Counted from the stretch's first letter, positions 36,919 through 45,573 are shown. The stretch: 64,000 bases of DNA from Natronospirales bacterium (GCA_021792635.1 JAJYUH010000003.1:1-64000), one strand, 5' to 3'. Notes: generated from the sequence alone by a model not told the origin. Numbers and translations: made by a program.

Positions 36919-38190
36919 TCAGTCAAGCAACTCCCAGAGAATCTCCACAAAACGATACACATCACCGTAGGTATTGTAGAGCGGCACGGGCGCCACGCGG
37001 ATCACATCCGGTTCGCGCCAATCACAGGTGATGGCGCGTCGTTCCAGCTCTTCAAAGATCGCGCGTCCCCCGGCACGATCGCTGTGCAAACGCAATGACA
37101 GTTGGCAACCGCGCGCTTCCGCAGCAGCGGGTGTAATGATCTCGACGTGCTCCGGCAGTTTTTCCTTGAGCAGCCATTCCAGGTAACCGGTGAGCTTCAC
37201 GGATTTTTCCCGCAGCGCGACCATGCCCGCCGCATCGAATATCTCCAGTGAGGCCAGCACCGGTACCAGGGCGAGGATGGGAGGGTTGCTGAGTTGCCAG
37301 CCTTCGGCGCTTTCCGTGGGGATGAATTCCGGACCCATTTTGAAGCGCGTGGACTTGTCATGGCCCCACCAGCCGGCGAAACGCGGCATATCTCGCCTGC
37401 CAAAATGACGTTGGTGCACAAAACAGCCGGCGATCGCGCCGGGACCGCCGTTCATGTACTTGTAATTGCACCATGCGGCGAAGTCCACGTCCCAGTCGTG
37501 CAGTTGCAGCGGTACATTGCCGGCGGCATGGGCCAGATCGAAACCGGCAACGGCGCCCGCCGCACGGGCGGCGCGGGTGATGCGCGCCATGTCGAACCAC
37601 TGACCGGTAAGGTATTGCACACCGGGGAGCAATACCAGCGCAATGCGCCGGCCTTCTTCCGCCAGCACGGCCTCGATATCCTCCATGCGCAACCACTGTT
37701 CGTGACGGCGCGGAGCGATCTCGATGAGCGTCTCGGCGGGATCGAGACCGTGGAAACGCAACTGGGATTCCACCGCGTAGCGGTCCGAAGGAAAAGCGCC
37801 GCGTTCGATGAGGATGCGGTTGCGTTCTCGTGATGGTTTGAAAAAGCTCACCATCATGAGATGCAGGTTGACGGTGAGGGAGTTCATGTTGATTACTTCC
37901 GCAGGTTCGGCCCCCACCACGCGTGCGGTCCTTTCCGTGAGCAGTTCGTGGTAGGGCATCCACGGGCGCCTGCCCGCGAAGTGTGCCTTCACCGCCAGCC
38001 GTTGCCAGTTCTGCAGTTCTTCCTGCAGAAAACGCGCCGTGGTTTTGGGCTGCAGGCCCAGGGAGTTGCCGCAAAGATAAATCTCATCCGTATCGCCCTG
38101 ACCGGGAATGTGGAAACAGTCACGGTAATGCGCCAGCGGATCGGCATGGTCCAGCGCGGCGGCGCAGTCGGCGTTGGAGCGGAATTTCAT
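36919..38190 (-). CDS. kynU: Kynureninase
   Basis: A 423-residue PLP enzyme that cleaves (3-hydroxy)kynurenine to (3-hydroxy)anthranilate and alanine. It contains YLCGNSLGLQPKTT near residue 37, ADPxxH-type N-terminal features, LAHAAGNVPLQLHDWDVDFA and the PLP lysine in WCNYKYMNGGPGAIAG near residue 250. Length is standard (about 416-430). Its start overlaps the stop of the KynB-like gene as ATGA. The upstream presence of a monooxygenase product pathway suggests 3-hydroxykynurenine is the main substrate. Confidence 0.95.
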   Translation of the reverse strand: MKFRSNADCAAALDHADPLAHYRDCFHIPGQGDTDEIYLCGNSLGLQPKTTARFLQEELQNWQRLAVKAHFAGRRPWMPYHELLTERTARVVGAEPAEVINMNSLTVNLHLMMVSFFKPSRERNRILIERGAFPSDRYAVESQLRFHGLDPAETLIEIAPRRHEQWLRMEDIEAVLAEEGRRIALVLLPGVQYLTGQWFDMARITRAARAAGAVAGFDLAHAAGNVPLQLHDWDVDFAAWCNYKYMNGGPGAIAGCFVHQRHFGRRDMPRFAGWWGHDKSTRFKMGPEFIPTESAEGWQLSNPPILALVPVLASLEIFDAAGMVALREKSVKLTGYLEWLLKEKLPEHVEIITPAAAEARGCQLSLRLHSDRAGGRAIFEELERRAITCDWREPDVIRVAPVPLYNTYGDVYRFVEILWELLD

Positions 38191-38975
38191 TTGATTTCCA
38201 CGGGATAAATGAGGGGGCGGCTGGGCGCGGCGTCGCTCATGAAGGCGGGAATCTGCAGGTCCAGCAGGTAATAACCATCCTTCACCTGATCCGGCACGTA
38301 AATCATCTCGGTCACCGTGCCATGCGGGCGCAAGGCTTCCCGCTGGCGGCGGCTTCCCGCCGGCAATCCCCAGAAAGCACGGTGTGCCGCGAGACGTCCC
38401 TCATCCTGCATGGGATCCAGTGAAGGCAGGTCCAGCAGAAGGTGTTCCACCCCGGCTTCCACCAGCAGTGTCACGGCATCGTCTGCCACATAAGCCGGAG
38501 GCATGGCTGGGTTGTAACGGCGTGACAGCTTTTCCTTGCTGTTCGGCAACGTACGGATGACAAATGCCGCGTGCAATCCCCGCAGTGGATGGTGCTGCAG
38601 GCTCGTCTTTATGAGCGCCGCATCAATGATATTGTGCCGCGGCATCAGGGTGACGAGGGTTGCCGGCAGCAGCGATGCGCGCAGTTGTTCCGTCACCACA
38701 GTGGCGTCATCCACGATATGACCGATACATTCCGTGTGCGTACCGTTGCAGTGAGGTACCAGATGATAATTGCCCACGTTACAGCTGCCGCCCTGATGTG
38801 TATCGCCTGTAAAATTTCCCGCCTGCAGCGGGGCGGCGCTCGCTTGTGGTGTATCGAAAAAGTTCGGTTGCGGGCCATTGAACTGCAGCGGAATGGCGAG
38901 CGACACACCACGTGCCAGATCGGCGGTGCAATGGTGGTTGTCAATCTCGAAACGCAGAATGTTCACAGGAAGCAT
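38187..38975 (-). CDS. Cyclase-family metal hydrolase, probable kynurenine formamidase (KynB-like)
   Basis: A 262-residue protein of the arylformamidase/cyclase family (Zn or Mn hydrolases). The metal-binding motif reads HCNGTHTECIGHI near residue 76, a variant of the usual HxGTHxDxxxH with Glu in place of the Asp. It differs enough from classical KynB (about 210 residues) that I rely on context: it lies between ACMSD and kynU, coupled to kynU by ATGA, and the pathway needs a formamidase to release kynurenine from N-formylkynurenine. Start uncertain: ATG 38975 or ATG 38996, both overlapping the end of the decarboxylase gene. Confidence 0.7.
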   Translation of the reverse strand: MLPVNILRFEIDNHHCTADLARGVSLAIPLQFNGPQPNFFDTPQASAAPLQAGNFTGDTHQGGSCNVGNYHLVPHCNGTHTECIGHIVDDATVVTEQLRASLLPATLVTLMPRHNIIDAALIKTSLQHHPLRGLHAAFVIRTLPNSKEKLSRRYNPAMPPAYVADDAVTLLVEAGVEHLLLDLPSLDPMQDEGRLAAHRAFWGLPAGSRRQREALRPHGTVTEMIYVPDQVKDGYYLLDLQIPAFMSDAAPSRPLIYPVEIK

Positions 38976-39976
38976 GCCCGGTCGAGCTTGAGCCATTCCA
39001 GTGCCGTGCCATGCAGTAGCTTTTCCCTGGTTTGCGTGTCCAGCGGCATGGATTCAATCAACTTGCCGGGGATCTGCTCGCCCAGCGGGAAAGGATAATC
39101 ACTGCCAAGGGCGATACTGTTCGCACCCATGAGATCAATCATGTATTGCAGCATCCCGGGATGGTGCACCAGGGAGTCCACGTAGAAGCGCCCCAGATAA
39201 CTCATGGGGTTTACTTTATTATCCACGGCACAGAGGTCGGGACGCACTTGGAAGCCGTGTTCGATGCGGCCTGCGGTGGCCGGGAACGCGCCGCCGCCGT
39301 GAGCAAAGCACACCCGCAGCTTTGGCAGGCGCTCAAATACGCCGCCAAAAATCATGGAGCAGACGGCGAGCGCGGTCTCCGCGGGCATGGCCACCAGCCA
39401 CGGCGTCCAGTATTTCCTCATGCGCTCCTTGCCGAGCATGTCCCAGGGATGCACGAATACGGCCGCACCCAGTTCCTGGGCGGCCTCGAACACGGGGAAA
39501 AGCGTCGCATCATCCAGATTCATGCTGTTCACGTGGGAGCCGATCTGCACGCCGGGAAGTTTCAATTCCCTTACGCAGCGTTCCAGTTCACGGATGGCAA
39601 GAGCCGGCGCTTGCAGGGGAAGTGTGCCGAGTCCAATGAAGCGTTGCGGATGCAGTGCAACCACACTTGCAATGTGGTCATTGAGCAGACGGCTGAGATC
39701 GTGAGCATGTTCGGCCTTGGCCCAGTAGCTGAACATCACCGGCACGGTGGACAGTACCTGCACGTTCACATGATACCGGTCGCATTCATGCAAACGCACG
39801 TCCGGATCCCAGCAATTTGCCTGTACTTCCCGAAATACCTCACCATCGCGCAGCATGCGCGCGCAGCCGGGGCCATGATGCTCCAGTTGAATGAAGCCAC
39901 CGTAGCCATATTTATCCTTCAGATTGGGCCAATCATGGGGGAGGATGTGGGTGTGGATGTCTATTTTCAGAGTCAT
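38963..39976 (-). CDS. 2-amino-3-carboxymuconate-6-semialdehyde decarboxylase (ACMSD)
   Basis: A 337-residue amidohydrolase-fold Zn decarboxylase from ATG 39976. It starts MTLKIDIHTHILPHDWPNL (HxH metal ligands), followed by the histidines of FVHPWD and FAHGGG and the aspartate of LGSDYPFPLG, the full ligand set. It removes CO2 from the ring-cleavage product of 3-hydroxyanthranilate and so diverts carbon from quinolinate (NAD) to catabolism. The gene overlaps the dioxygenase upstream by four bases and the KynB-like gene downstream by 13 bases. Confidence 0.93.
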   Translation of the reverse strand: MTLKIDIHTHILPHDWPNLKDKYGYGGFIQLEHHGPGCARMLRDGEVFREVQANCWDPDVRLHECDRYHVNVQVLSTVPVMFSYWAKAEHAHDLSRLLNDHIASVVALHPQRFIGLGTLPLQAPALAIRELERCVRELKLPGVQIGSHVNSMNLDDATLFPVFEAAQELGAAVFVHPWDMLGKERMRKYWTPWLVAMPAETALAVCSMIFGGVFERLPKLRVCFAHGGGAFPATAGRIEHGFQVRPDLCAVDNKVNPMSYLGRFYVDSLVHHPGMLQYMIDLMGANSIALGSDYPFPLGEQIPGKLIESMPLDTQTREKLLHGTALEWLKLDRACFL

Positions 39977-40497
39977 TGCTTTTTCTTCGGAGCTTCCATA
40001 ATAGTCCCGCATTGTGTGCAGGTACGGTTCTTCACATCGCCGAAAAAGCGGTCAAACACCGGCGGGAACTGGGTTTCAATGTTGGTGAGGTGGAAATATT
40101 CCTCGTAGAGCTTATGGTTGCAACGCTCGCAAAACCACAGCAGACCGTCCTGTTCCTCCGGCAGGCGCGGGCGCTCGATTACCAGGCCGGCGGTGTCGGC
40201 GAAGCGCTGAGGCGAGTGAGGCAGGTGCGGCGGGATCAGCAGGATTTCACCCTCGTGGATGGGGATATCCACGGGCTCACCGTTCTGCATGGTCTTCAAA
40301 AGCATGTCGCCTTCGATTTGATAGAAGAACTCTTCGCCGGGATCGTCGTGAAAGTCCTTGCGGGAATTGGGGCCACCCACCACCTGCACCACGAAGCCGG
40401 TATCCGTGTAGATGCGCTTGTTGCCCACCGGCGGTTTCAACAGTTGACGGTTATCGTCAATCCACTTTCTGAAATTGATCGGTGTCAGATCCGGCAT
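39973..40497 (-). CDS. nbaC: 3-hydroxyanthranilate 3,4-dioxygenase
   Basis: A 174-residue cupin that opens the ring of 3-hydroxyanthranilate using Fe(II) and oxygen. It begins MPDLTPINFRKWIDDNRQLL; Fe ligands lie in DFHDDPGEEFFYQIEGD and PPHLPHSPQR. The C-terminal extension has two CxxC pairs (FCERC and CTQCG) forming the rubredoxin-like iron site typical of the bacterial enzyme. Its stop overlaps the ACMSD start as ATGA, fitting hand-over of an unstable semialdehyde. A gap of 94 bases separates it from the aminomuconate deaminase gene, the only real spacer in the upper cluster. Confidence 0.95.
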   Translation of the reverse strand: MPDLTPINFRKWIDDNRQLLKPPVGNKRIYTDTGFVVQVVGGPNSRKDFHDDPGEEFFYQIEGDMLLKTMQNGEPVDIPIHEGEILLIPPHLPHSPQRFADTAGLVIERPRLPEEQDGLLWFCERCNHKLYEEYFHLTNIETQFPPVFDRFFGDVKNRTCTQCGTIMEAPKKKQ

Positions 40498-40591
40498 GAT
40501 GTCATCCTCCTGGAACCCGCAAAGTGGCGGAAAGCCCCCTGGCTCTGATCTCTCCCCTCAAGGGACAGAGAGGGAAATTATAATTACGCCG

Positions 40592-41011
40592 TTATAGGGT
40601 CGCGATGCATTTCAATTCGATGGCGATGGGCGTGGGCAGGGCGGTCACTTGCACCGTGGTGCGACAGGGCTGGTTATCCTTGAAGTATTCGGCATAAATC
40701 CGGTTATAGGCGGCAAAATCGCGTTTCATGTCCGTAAGGAATACGGTCACGTCCACCAGCTTGTCCCAGCCCGAGCCCGCGTCTTCCAGGATCAGGCGCA
40801 CGTTCTCGAACACCGAGCGGCATTGAGTCTCGATGCCATGGCCGACGACATTACCATCCGCATCCAGAGTCACGCCGGGAATTTCCTTGGATCCGCGTTT
40901 ACGGGGGCCGACGCCGGACAGGAACAGCAGATTGCCCACGCGGCGGGCATGGGGGTATAGCCCAACCGGTTCTGGTGCCTGTCGGGACTCGGTTTTGGAG
41001 GAATTATTCAT
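40592..41011 (-). CDS. RidA-family protein, probable 2-aminomuconate deaminase
   Basis: A 139-residue RidA/YjgF-fold protein. The family core is seen in GNLLFLSGVGPRKRGS near residue 28, SVFENVRLILEDAGSGWDKL and the C-terminal CRTTVQVTALPTPIAIELKC with the conserved arginine. In bacterial kynurenine and nitrobenzoate pathways a RidA-type protein (AmnD/NbaF) deaminates 2-aminomuconate to 4-oxalocrotonate. It is coupled by ATGA to the semialdehyde dehydrogenase that would supply aminomuconate. Function is therefore taken mainly from context. Confidence 0.82.
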   Translation of the reverse strand: MNNSSKTESRQAPEPVGLYPHARRVGNLLFLSGVGPRKRGSKEIPGVTLDADGNVVGHGIETQCRSVFENVRLILEDAGSGWDKLVDVTVFLTDMKRDFAAYNRIYAEYFKDNQPCRTTVQVTALPTPIAIELKCIATL

Positions 41012-42453
41012 TCATACTTGACGCAGACATTACGTGCCTCGGTAAAAAAGCGCATGGCCTCCCAGCCGCCCTCGCGGCCGGTGCCGGACTGCTTCACGCC
41101 GCCCATGGGCACGCGCAGGTCCCTGAGCATCCAGCAGTTCACCCAGATCAGCCCGGCTTCGAGCCGCGCCGCAATGCGGTGACAGCGGGAAGTATCCCGG
41201 CTCCAGAGTGAGGCCGCAAGACCATAGGGTGTGCCATTGGCCCAGGCGACGGCTTCGTCTTCCGTATCGAAGGGGATCAAAGTCACCACCGGGCCGAAGA
41301 TTTCCTCCTGGTTGGTGCGGCAATCATAAGGCAGATTCTCGATGACCGTGGGTTCCGTGAACCAGCCATCGGCGCAGCGGCCGTCCAGGCGCGCGCGCCG
41401 GCCGCCGCAAAGGATTTTGCCACCCTCTTTTTTGGCCAATTCGATATAGCCCAACACTTTCTGCAGGTGCGCCTCTGAGATCACCGCACCCTGTTCGGTG
41501 GACTCCTCCAGCGGATCGCCCAAGCGCAGCGCCCTGATGTGAGCCACGAATGCGTCGCGGAAACGCGCATACAGGTCACGCTCGATGAGAATGCGCGAGC
41601 CGCACAGGCAGATTTCACCCTGATTGGAAAACGCCGCGCGCACGCTTTCTTGCACGGTGCGCCCGAAGTCGCAGTCGGCAAACACCAGGGTCGGATTCTT
41701 GCCGCCCAGTTCCAGGGAAAGTTTCTTGAATTTCGGCGCCGCCCGAGCGGCGATGTCGGCGCCGGTGCGGGTGCCGCCGGTGAAGGAGATGGCTTTCACG
41801 GCCGGGTGTTCCACCAGCACCGTTCCGGCCTTGGGACCGAGTCCGTGCACCACGTTGAGCACGCCCGCCGGGAATCCCGCTTCGAGGCAGAGCTCCGCAA
41901 ACAGATACGCCGTCATGGGAGTGAGTTCGGAGGGTTTCACCACCACGCAATTGCCGGCGGCCAGCGCCGGCGCAAGCTTCCAGGTGAAGAGATAGAGCGG
42001 CAGGTTCCAGGGGGAGATGCAGCCCACGACGCCCAAGGGCGAGCGCAGGGTGTAGTTGATGGCTCCGGATTCCATGGCATGGGATTCGCTGGCGAATTGG
42101 CCGGCGGCGGCGGCGAAGAAGCGCAGGTTGGCGACGGCACGGGGGATGTCCACGCTGCGCGCGAGAGCGATGGGCTTGCCGCTGTCGGTGCTTTCGGCGC
42201 GCGCCAGTTTTTCCAGATCCCGCTCCACCAGTGCCGCAAGTTTGTGCAGCCATTCGCCGCGCTCCACGGCGGGTGTGGCGGACCATGCCGGAAAGGCGCG
42301 CTGCGCGGCGGCCACGGCGTTATCCATGTCGGTCTTGTGGGAATCGGGAGTGCGCGCGTACATCCGGCCGGTGGCAGGTTCGAAATCCTCCAGCCAGCCG
42401 CCGGAGGCGGCGGGCGCGAATTGACCGCCTATATAGTTGGCCAGTTTCAGCAT
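41008..42453 (-). CDS. 2-aminomuconate-6-semialdehyde dehydrogenase (aldehyde dehydrogenase)
   Basis: A 481-residue NAD-dependent aldehyde dehydrogenase from ATG 42453 (MLKLANYIGGQFAPAASGGW). Landmarks are the SPWNLPLYLFTWKLAPALAA substrate/cofactor segment, FTGGTRTG, LELGGKNPTLVFADCD with the catalytic Glu, and the nucleophile in NQGEICLCGSRI. The context (deaminase, ACMSD, dioxygenase) identifies it as the enzyme that oxidises 2-aminomuconate semialdehyde. It is the first gene of the minus-strand cluster. Upstream, 42460-42480 holds a small stem (CTCTGC paired with GCAGAG). Confidence 0.88.
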   Translation of the reverse strand: MLKLANYIGGQFAPAASGGWLEDFEPATGRMYARTPDSHKTDMDNAVAAAQRAFPAWSATPAVERGEWLHKLAALVERDLEKLARAESTDSGKPIALARSVDIPRAVANLRFFAAAAGQFASESHAMESGAINYTLRSPLGVVGCISPWNLPLYLFTWKLAPALAAGNCVVVKPSELTPMTAYLFAELCLEAGFPAGVLNVVHGLGPKAGTVLVEHPAVKAISFTGGTRTGADIAARAAPKFKKLSLELGGKNPTLVFADCDFGRTVQESVRAAFSNQGEICLCGSRILIERDLYARFRDAFVAHIRALRLGDPLEESTEQGAVISEAHLQKVLGYIELAKKEGGKILCGGRRARLDGRCADGWFTEPTVIENLPYDCRTNQEEIFGPVVTLIPFDTEDEAVAWANGTPYGLAASLWSRDTSRCHRIAARLEAGLIWVNCWMLRDLRVPMGGVKQSGTGREGGWEAMRFFTEARNVCVKYE

Positions 42454-42617
42454 GTCACGGGCTCTGCACGCGGCAGAGTCATGCAACTTGTTTTCGCAGT
42501 ACGCCGCCCCAGGGTCACGCCGACACTCCGGGCGAGCACATGCTTGTTATGAAAATCACCGTTGAGAATCGGGTCTGGCATAACCCCGGTCGCCATTTCA
42601 AGAGATACGCACAAAGC

Positions 42618-43460
42618 TCAGTCGCTTGCCCCCGGCCGCTGTGCGCCGGAGCAGTCCACGCAGTACCAGCCGCCGCTGTCGTCACCGTCGAGCCGCAGGG
42701 CCGAGAGCCGTCCGCCCCACACGCAACCCGTATCCAGCGGATAGATATTCTGGCCCTTTATTTCACCGAGTGTGGACCAGTGGCCGAAGAGGATATACAG
42801 ACCGGCGCTGGCACGCCCCGGCACTTCAAACCAGGGCATGAAGCCCGCCGGCTGGGTACCCGGTGCGCCTTTGCAGGCAAGATCGAGTTCACCCTCCGGA
42901 GAGCAATAACGCAGGCGTGTGAAACAGTTCACGATGAAGCGCAGCCGCCCCATGCCGGAAAGCTCCGCTGACCAGCGGCGCGGCTGGTCGCCGTACATTT
43001 GCGTGAAGAATTCCGGATAATCGGCCGCACGCAGCGCAGCTTCCAGTTCCCGTGCACAGGCAGTGGCGGTGGCCAGATCCCACTGGGGCGGAAGGCCGGC
43101 GTGAATCAGCGTATAGCCCAGTGTTGCATCGTGATGCAACAGCGGACGCTGCCGCAGCCAGTGCAACAGCTCATCGCGATCCGGGGCGGCGAGAATGGGG
43201 TCGAGCGTATCCGCGGGCTTGTGCCGGTGCACGCCGGCGGCAAGGGCCAGCAGATGCAGATCATGGTTGCCCAGCACGCATACGGCGCGCTCGCCCAGAC
43301 TTTTCACGAAACGCAGGGTTTCCAGTGACTTGGGGCCGCGGTTCACGAGGTCGCCGGTGAACCAGAGCTGGTCTTCCGCAGGATTGAAGTCGAGCCGTTC
43401 CAGCAGCCGGCGCAGATCGTCGTAACAGCCCTGGATGTCGCCAATAGCGAAAATGGCCAT
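42618..43460 (-). CDS. apaH: Symmetrical bis(5'-nucleosyl)-tetraphosphatase
   Basis: A 280-residue calcineurin-type phosphoesterase that splits Ap4A into two ADP and can remove Np4 caps from RNA. Metal-binding motifs are FAIGDIQGCYDDL, WFTGDLVNRGPKSLE and CVLGNHDLHLLAL, in the standard order within the first 75 residues. Length equals the family (about 275-282). It is the last gene of the lptD-surA-pdxA-rsmA-apaG-apaH series, an order shared with E. coli, with 94 bases to apaG. Confidence 0.95.
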   Translation of the reverse strand: MAIFAIGDIQGCYDDLRRLLERLDFNPAEDQLWFTGDLVNRGPKSLETLRFVKSLGERAVCVLGNHDLHLLALAAGVHRHKPADTLDPILAAPDRDELLHWLRQRPLLHHDATLGYTLIHAGLPPQWDLATATACARELEAALRAADYPEFFTQMYGDQPRRWSAELSGMGRLRFIVNCFTRLRYCSPEGELDLACKGAPGTQPAGFMPWFEVPGRASAGLYILFGHWSTLGEIKGQNIYPLDTGCVWGGRLSALRLDGDDSGGWYCVDCSGAQRPGASD

Positions 43461-43554
43461 TAGCGGTTGCTGCGCCTGTTACTGTGTTGCCCCTCAACCT
43501 GGCCCCTCTCCGGAAGAGCAGGGTTGTCGGGGAGGCGAGTTGCAGAGCAAGCCA

Positions 43555-43935
43555 TCAGTGCAGCATTCCGGGCACCGCCAGCCGGAAGGGGGCGATGGGG
43601 GCGTCGAAATGTTTACCCTGGTCGTTCACCATCTGATAGGCACCCTGCATGGCACCCACGGGGGTTTCCAGTATCGCCCCGCTGGAATAACGGAAGCCCT
43701 CACCGGGCTGGAGGTGTGGCTGTTCGCCTACCACGCCTTCGCCGCGCACTTCCTGGACCTTGCCGTTGGCATCCGTGATCAGCCAGTGACGTGTGAGCAG
43801 CCTGGCTGGCAAACTGCCCTGATTGCGGATGGTAATGGTGTAAGAGAACACAAAACGGTGCTGCGCCGGATCGGACTGGGTGGCTACGTAAGCCGTTTCC
43901 ACGTCCACACGAATGTTGTTGACGCTGTCGTTCAT
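43555..43935 (-). CDS. apaG: ApaG protein
   Basis: A 126-residue beta-sandwich protein of the ApaG/DUF525 family. It begins [20 protein letters not shown] and has the conserved [28 protein letters not shown] and [15 protein letters not shown]. The function is not settled; it is usually adjacent to apaH and rsmA, as here. The reading frame continues open upstream to 44250, but the family starts at ATG 43935. A TAAAAT on the minus strand (43982-43987) could be a -10 for a separate transcript. Confidence 0.94.
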   Translation of the reverse strand: MNDSVNNIRVDVETAYVATQSDPAQHRFVFSYTITIRNQGSLPARLLTRHWLITDANGKVQEVRGEGVVGEQPHLQPGEGFRYSSGAILETPVGAMQGAYQMVNDQGKHFDAPIAPFRLAVPGMLH

Positions 43936-44262
43936 GGGTCGGGAAGGTGGTGTGCGTACGGCCACAGGCAGCCAAGCCGCCATTTTAGCGAAAATTGCTC
44001 TCCACGGCTCGGCAAGGGCGAGCCCGGGGATTGTGTGGAAATGCCACTGGCATTTCCACACGGTCGGGCGCGGGAAGGGGGTGAACCGCGCGGCGGCGAA
44101 CGGGCGGGCAGAGCGAGCAGCACAGCTTCGAGCGAATCCTCCGAGAAAGGTCCCGGGCCGCATGCGGAGCAGGAGGCCAAGCACGATGGCCCGCCCCGTG
44201 CCACAAGCGCAGGCGGGGTAGCGGAACGCAGCGCCCGGGCCGGTCCGCACACTTCTGTGTCG
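43936..44262 (-). other. Intergenic region between the universal stress gene and apaG, with a long hairpin
   Basis: About 327 bases without a convincing gene, very GC-rich over 44060-44260. At 44033-44061 there is a perfect inverted repeat: 13-base arms (GTGTGGAAATGCC and complement) around a three-base loop. It has no T-run on either side. It may be a processed leader structure or REP-like element. An open frame through it in phase with apaG has atypical composition (many Arg, Ala, Cys, Trp) and I do not call it. Confidence 0.5.
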
Positions 44263-44697
44263 CTAGCTGAGGCGTACGGCCAAGACGTCGCAGGGAGCCT
44301 TATGCAGGATGGATTTTTCCGTGGAGCCCAGGAATACCGCCAGACCATGGCGTCCGCGACTGCCCAGTACCAGCAGATCTGCCTGTTCCTCGGCGGCTAC
44401 CCGCAGGATTTCGGCCTTGATGCTGCCCAGCTCTACCCGGCGCGGGACCGCCTGCATACCCAGGCTGTCGCACAGGGCTTCGAGCCGCTGGCGAGCACCC
44501 TGTACCAGTTCGCCCTCCAGATCCACGGGAGGCGGCAGCAGGGCCTCACCGGCCGGATCCACGGGGATGAATTCCACTACGTGCAGCAGGCTGAGTTTGG
44601 CGTGGAAGCGGGTGGCGAGTTCTTGACCACGGCGGGCCACGGCCTCGCTGTCCTGGGTCAGGTCCACGGCGATTAAAACGTGACTGTAACCGCTCAT
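44263..44697 (-). CDS. Universal stress protein (UspA family)
   Basis: A 144-residue single-domain Usp. It begins MSGYSHVLIAVDLTQDSEAV and ends with the nucleotide-binding pattern LLVLGSRGRHGLAVFLGSTE followed by KAPCDVLAV, typical of ATP-binding members (G-2x-G-9x-G-S). The start follows GGGGA. It sits inside the otherwise conserved rsmA-apaG junction, which is not usual in E. coli-like genomes. Likely a cytoplasmic stress-survival protein, target unknown. Confidence 0.92.
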   Translation of the reverse strand: MSGYSHVLIAVDLTQDSEAVARRGQELATRFHAKLSLLHVVEFIPVDPAGEALLPPPVDLEGELVQGARQRLEALCDSLGMQAVPRRVELGSIKAEILRVAAEEQADLLVLGSRGRHGLAVFLGSTEKSILHKAPCDVLAVRLS

Positions 44698-44787
44698 AGG
44701 CTATCCCCGGTTGGTGCGTGAACTCAAAGTATAAGGGAGAGCGGTGTCGCCGCCACGCGGTTGCAACCCCGGGGCGGGAAAACAGGG

Positions 44788-45573
44788 TCAGCCTGCAAGG
44801 CGGGCGTAATCAGCCGCGCTGAGGGTCTCGGGACGTTGACCGGGATCCAGGCCGGCGGCGCGGATGGCGGCCTCATCGGCAAGCCCCTGCAAGGCGTTCT
44901 TCAGGGTCTTGCGGCGGCGGCTGAAGGCCTGATTGACGAGCGCTGCAAAGCGGGCCGGGTCGCCCAGAGGAAACGCCGGCGTTGCGCAGGGCACGAGACG
45001 CACGAAAGCGGACTCGACTTTGGGTGCGGGTGTGAAGGCGCCCGCAGCAACGGCAAACAACGGCTCCACCCGGCAATGGGCGGCGAGCATGACCGTAAGC
45101 CGACCGTACTCCTTGCCTCCCGGTTTTGCCGCCATGCGTCGCACTACCTCCTTTTGCAACATGAAATGCATGTCACGGATCACCTCCGCCTGCAGCAGCA
45201 GGTGGAACAAGAGGGGCGTGGAGATGTTGTAGGGCAGGTTGCCAATCAGGCGGATTTTCCGTCCTGCCGGAGCGAGTGCACGGTAATCGGTCCTGAGCGC
45301 GTCCCCCTGGATCACGCGTAATGTTCCCTTGTCTGCCGCATCCGCTTCAAGACGCGGGATCACGTCCCGGTCAAGCTCCACGGCGGTGAGCGTGCCACAG
45401 ACTTGCAGCAGTGGAAGCGTGAGTGCGCCCAGACCGGGGCCGATCTCGACTAGGAAGTCATCACGTTTCGGGGCGATGGCCAACAGAATCCTGTTGATCA
45501 CATTACGGTCGTGTAAAAAATGCTGGCCGAAACGTTTTCTTGGCGGGTGAGGTTCTGTGGAGTGGTGCTGCAT
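44788..45573 (-). CDS. rsmA: 16S rRNA dimethyladenosine transferase
   Basis: A 261-residue KsgA enzyme that dimethylates two adjacent adenosines near the 3' end of 16S rRNA. It has the opening KRFGQHFLHDRNVINRIL, SAM site VEIGPGLGALTLPLL, the catalytic motif LIGNLPYNISTPLLFHLL and VRLVPCATP with FSRRRKTLKNALQ in the C-terminal domain. Normal length. It lies between pdxA and the universal stress gene, preserving the pdxA-rsmA order. Confidence 0.96.
   Translation of the reverse strand: MQHHSTEPHPPRKRFGQHFLHDRNVINRILLAIAPKRDDFLVEIGPGLGALTLPLLQVCGTLTAVELDRDVIPRLEADAADKGTLRVIQGDALRTDYRALAPAGRKIRLIGNLPYNISTPLLFHLLLQAEVIRDMHFMLQKEVVRRMAAKPGGKEYGRLTVMLAAHCRVEPLFAVAAGAFTPAPKVESAFVRLVPCATPAFPLGDPARFAALVNQAFSRRRKTLKNALQGLADEAAIRAAGLDPGQRPETLSAADYARLAG

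Noticed and set aside
36816..37031. Small plus-strand frames starting in the heptamer array (Leu-Arg-Ala-Ala-Cys-Cys repeats)
   Set aside because: Direct translation of the tandem repeat and of antisense kynU; no support as genes.
39032..40108. 358-residue plus-strand frame opposite ACMSD
   Set aside because: The minus strand has full ACMSD metal ligands and coupled neighbours; the plus frame is low-information shadow.
42549..42971. Plus-strand open frame starting MKITVENRVW in the spacer before apaH's end
   Set aside because: It runs into antisense apaH with no family features; only the first 20 residues look protein-like.
43936..44250. N-terminal extension of apaG through the hairpin spacer
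   Set aside because: Arg/Ala/Cys/Trp-rich sequence unlike any ApaG; the hairpin arms would be translated; family length fits ATG 43935.
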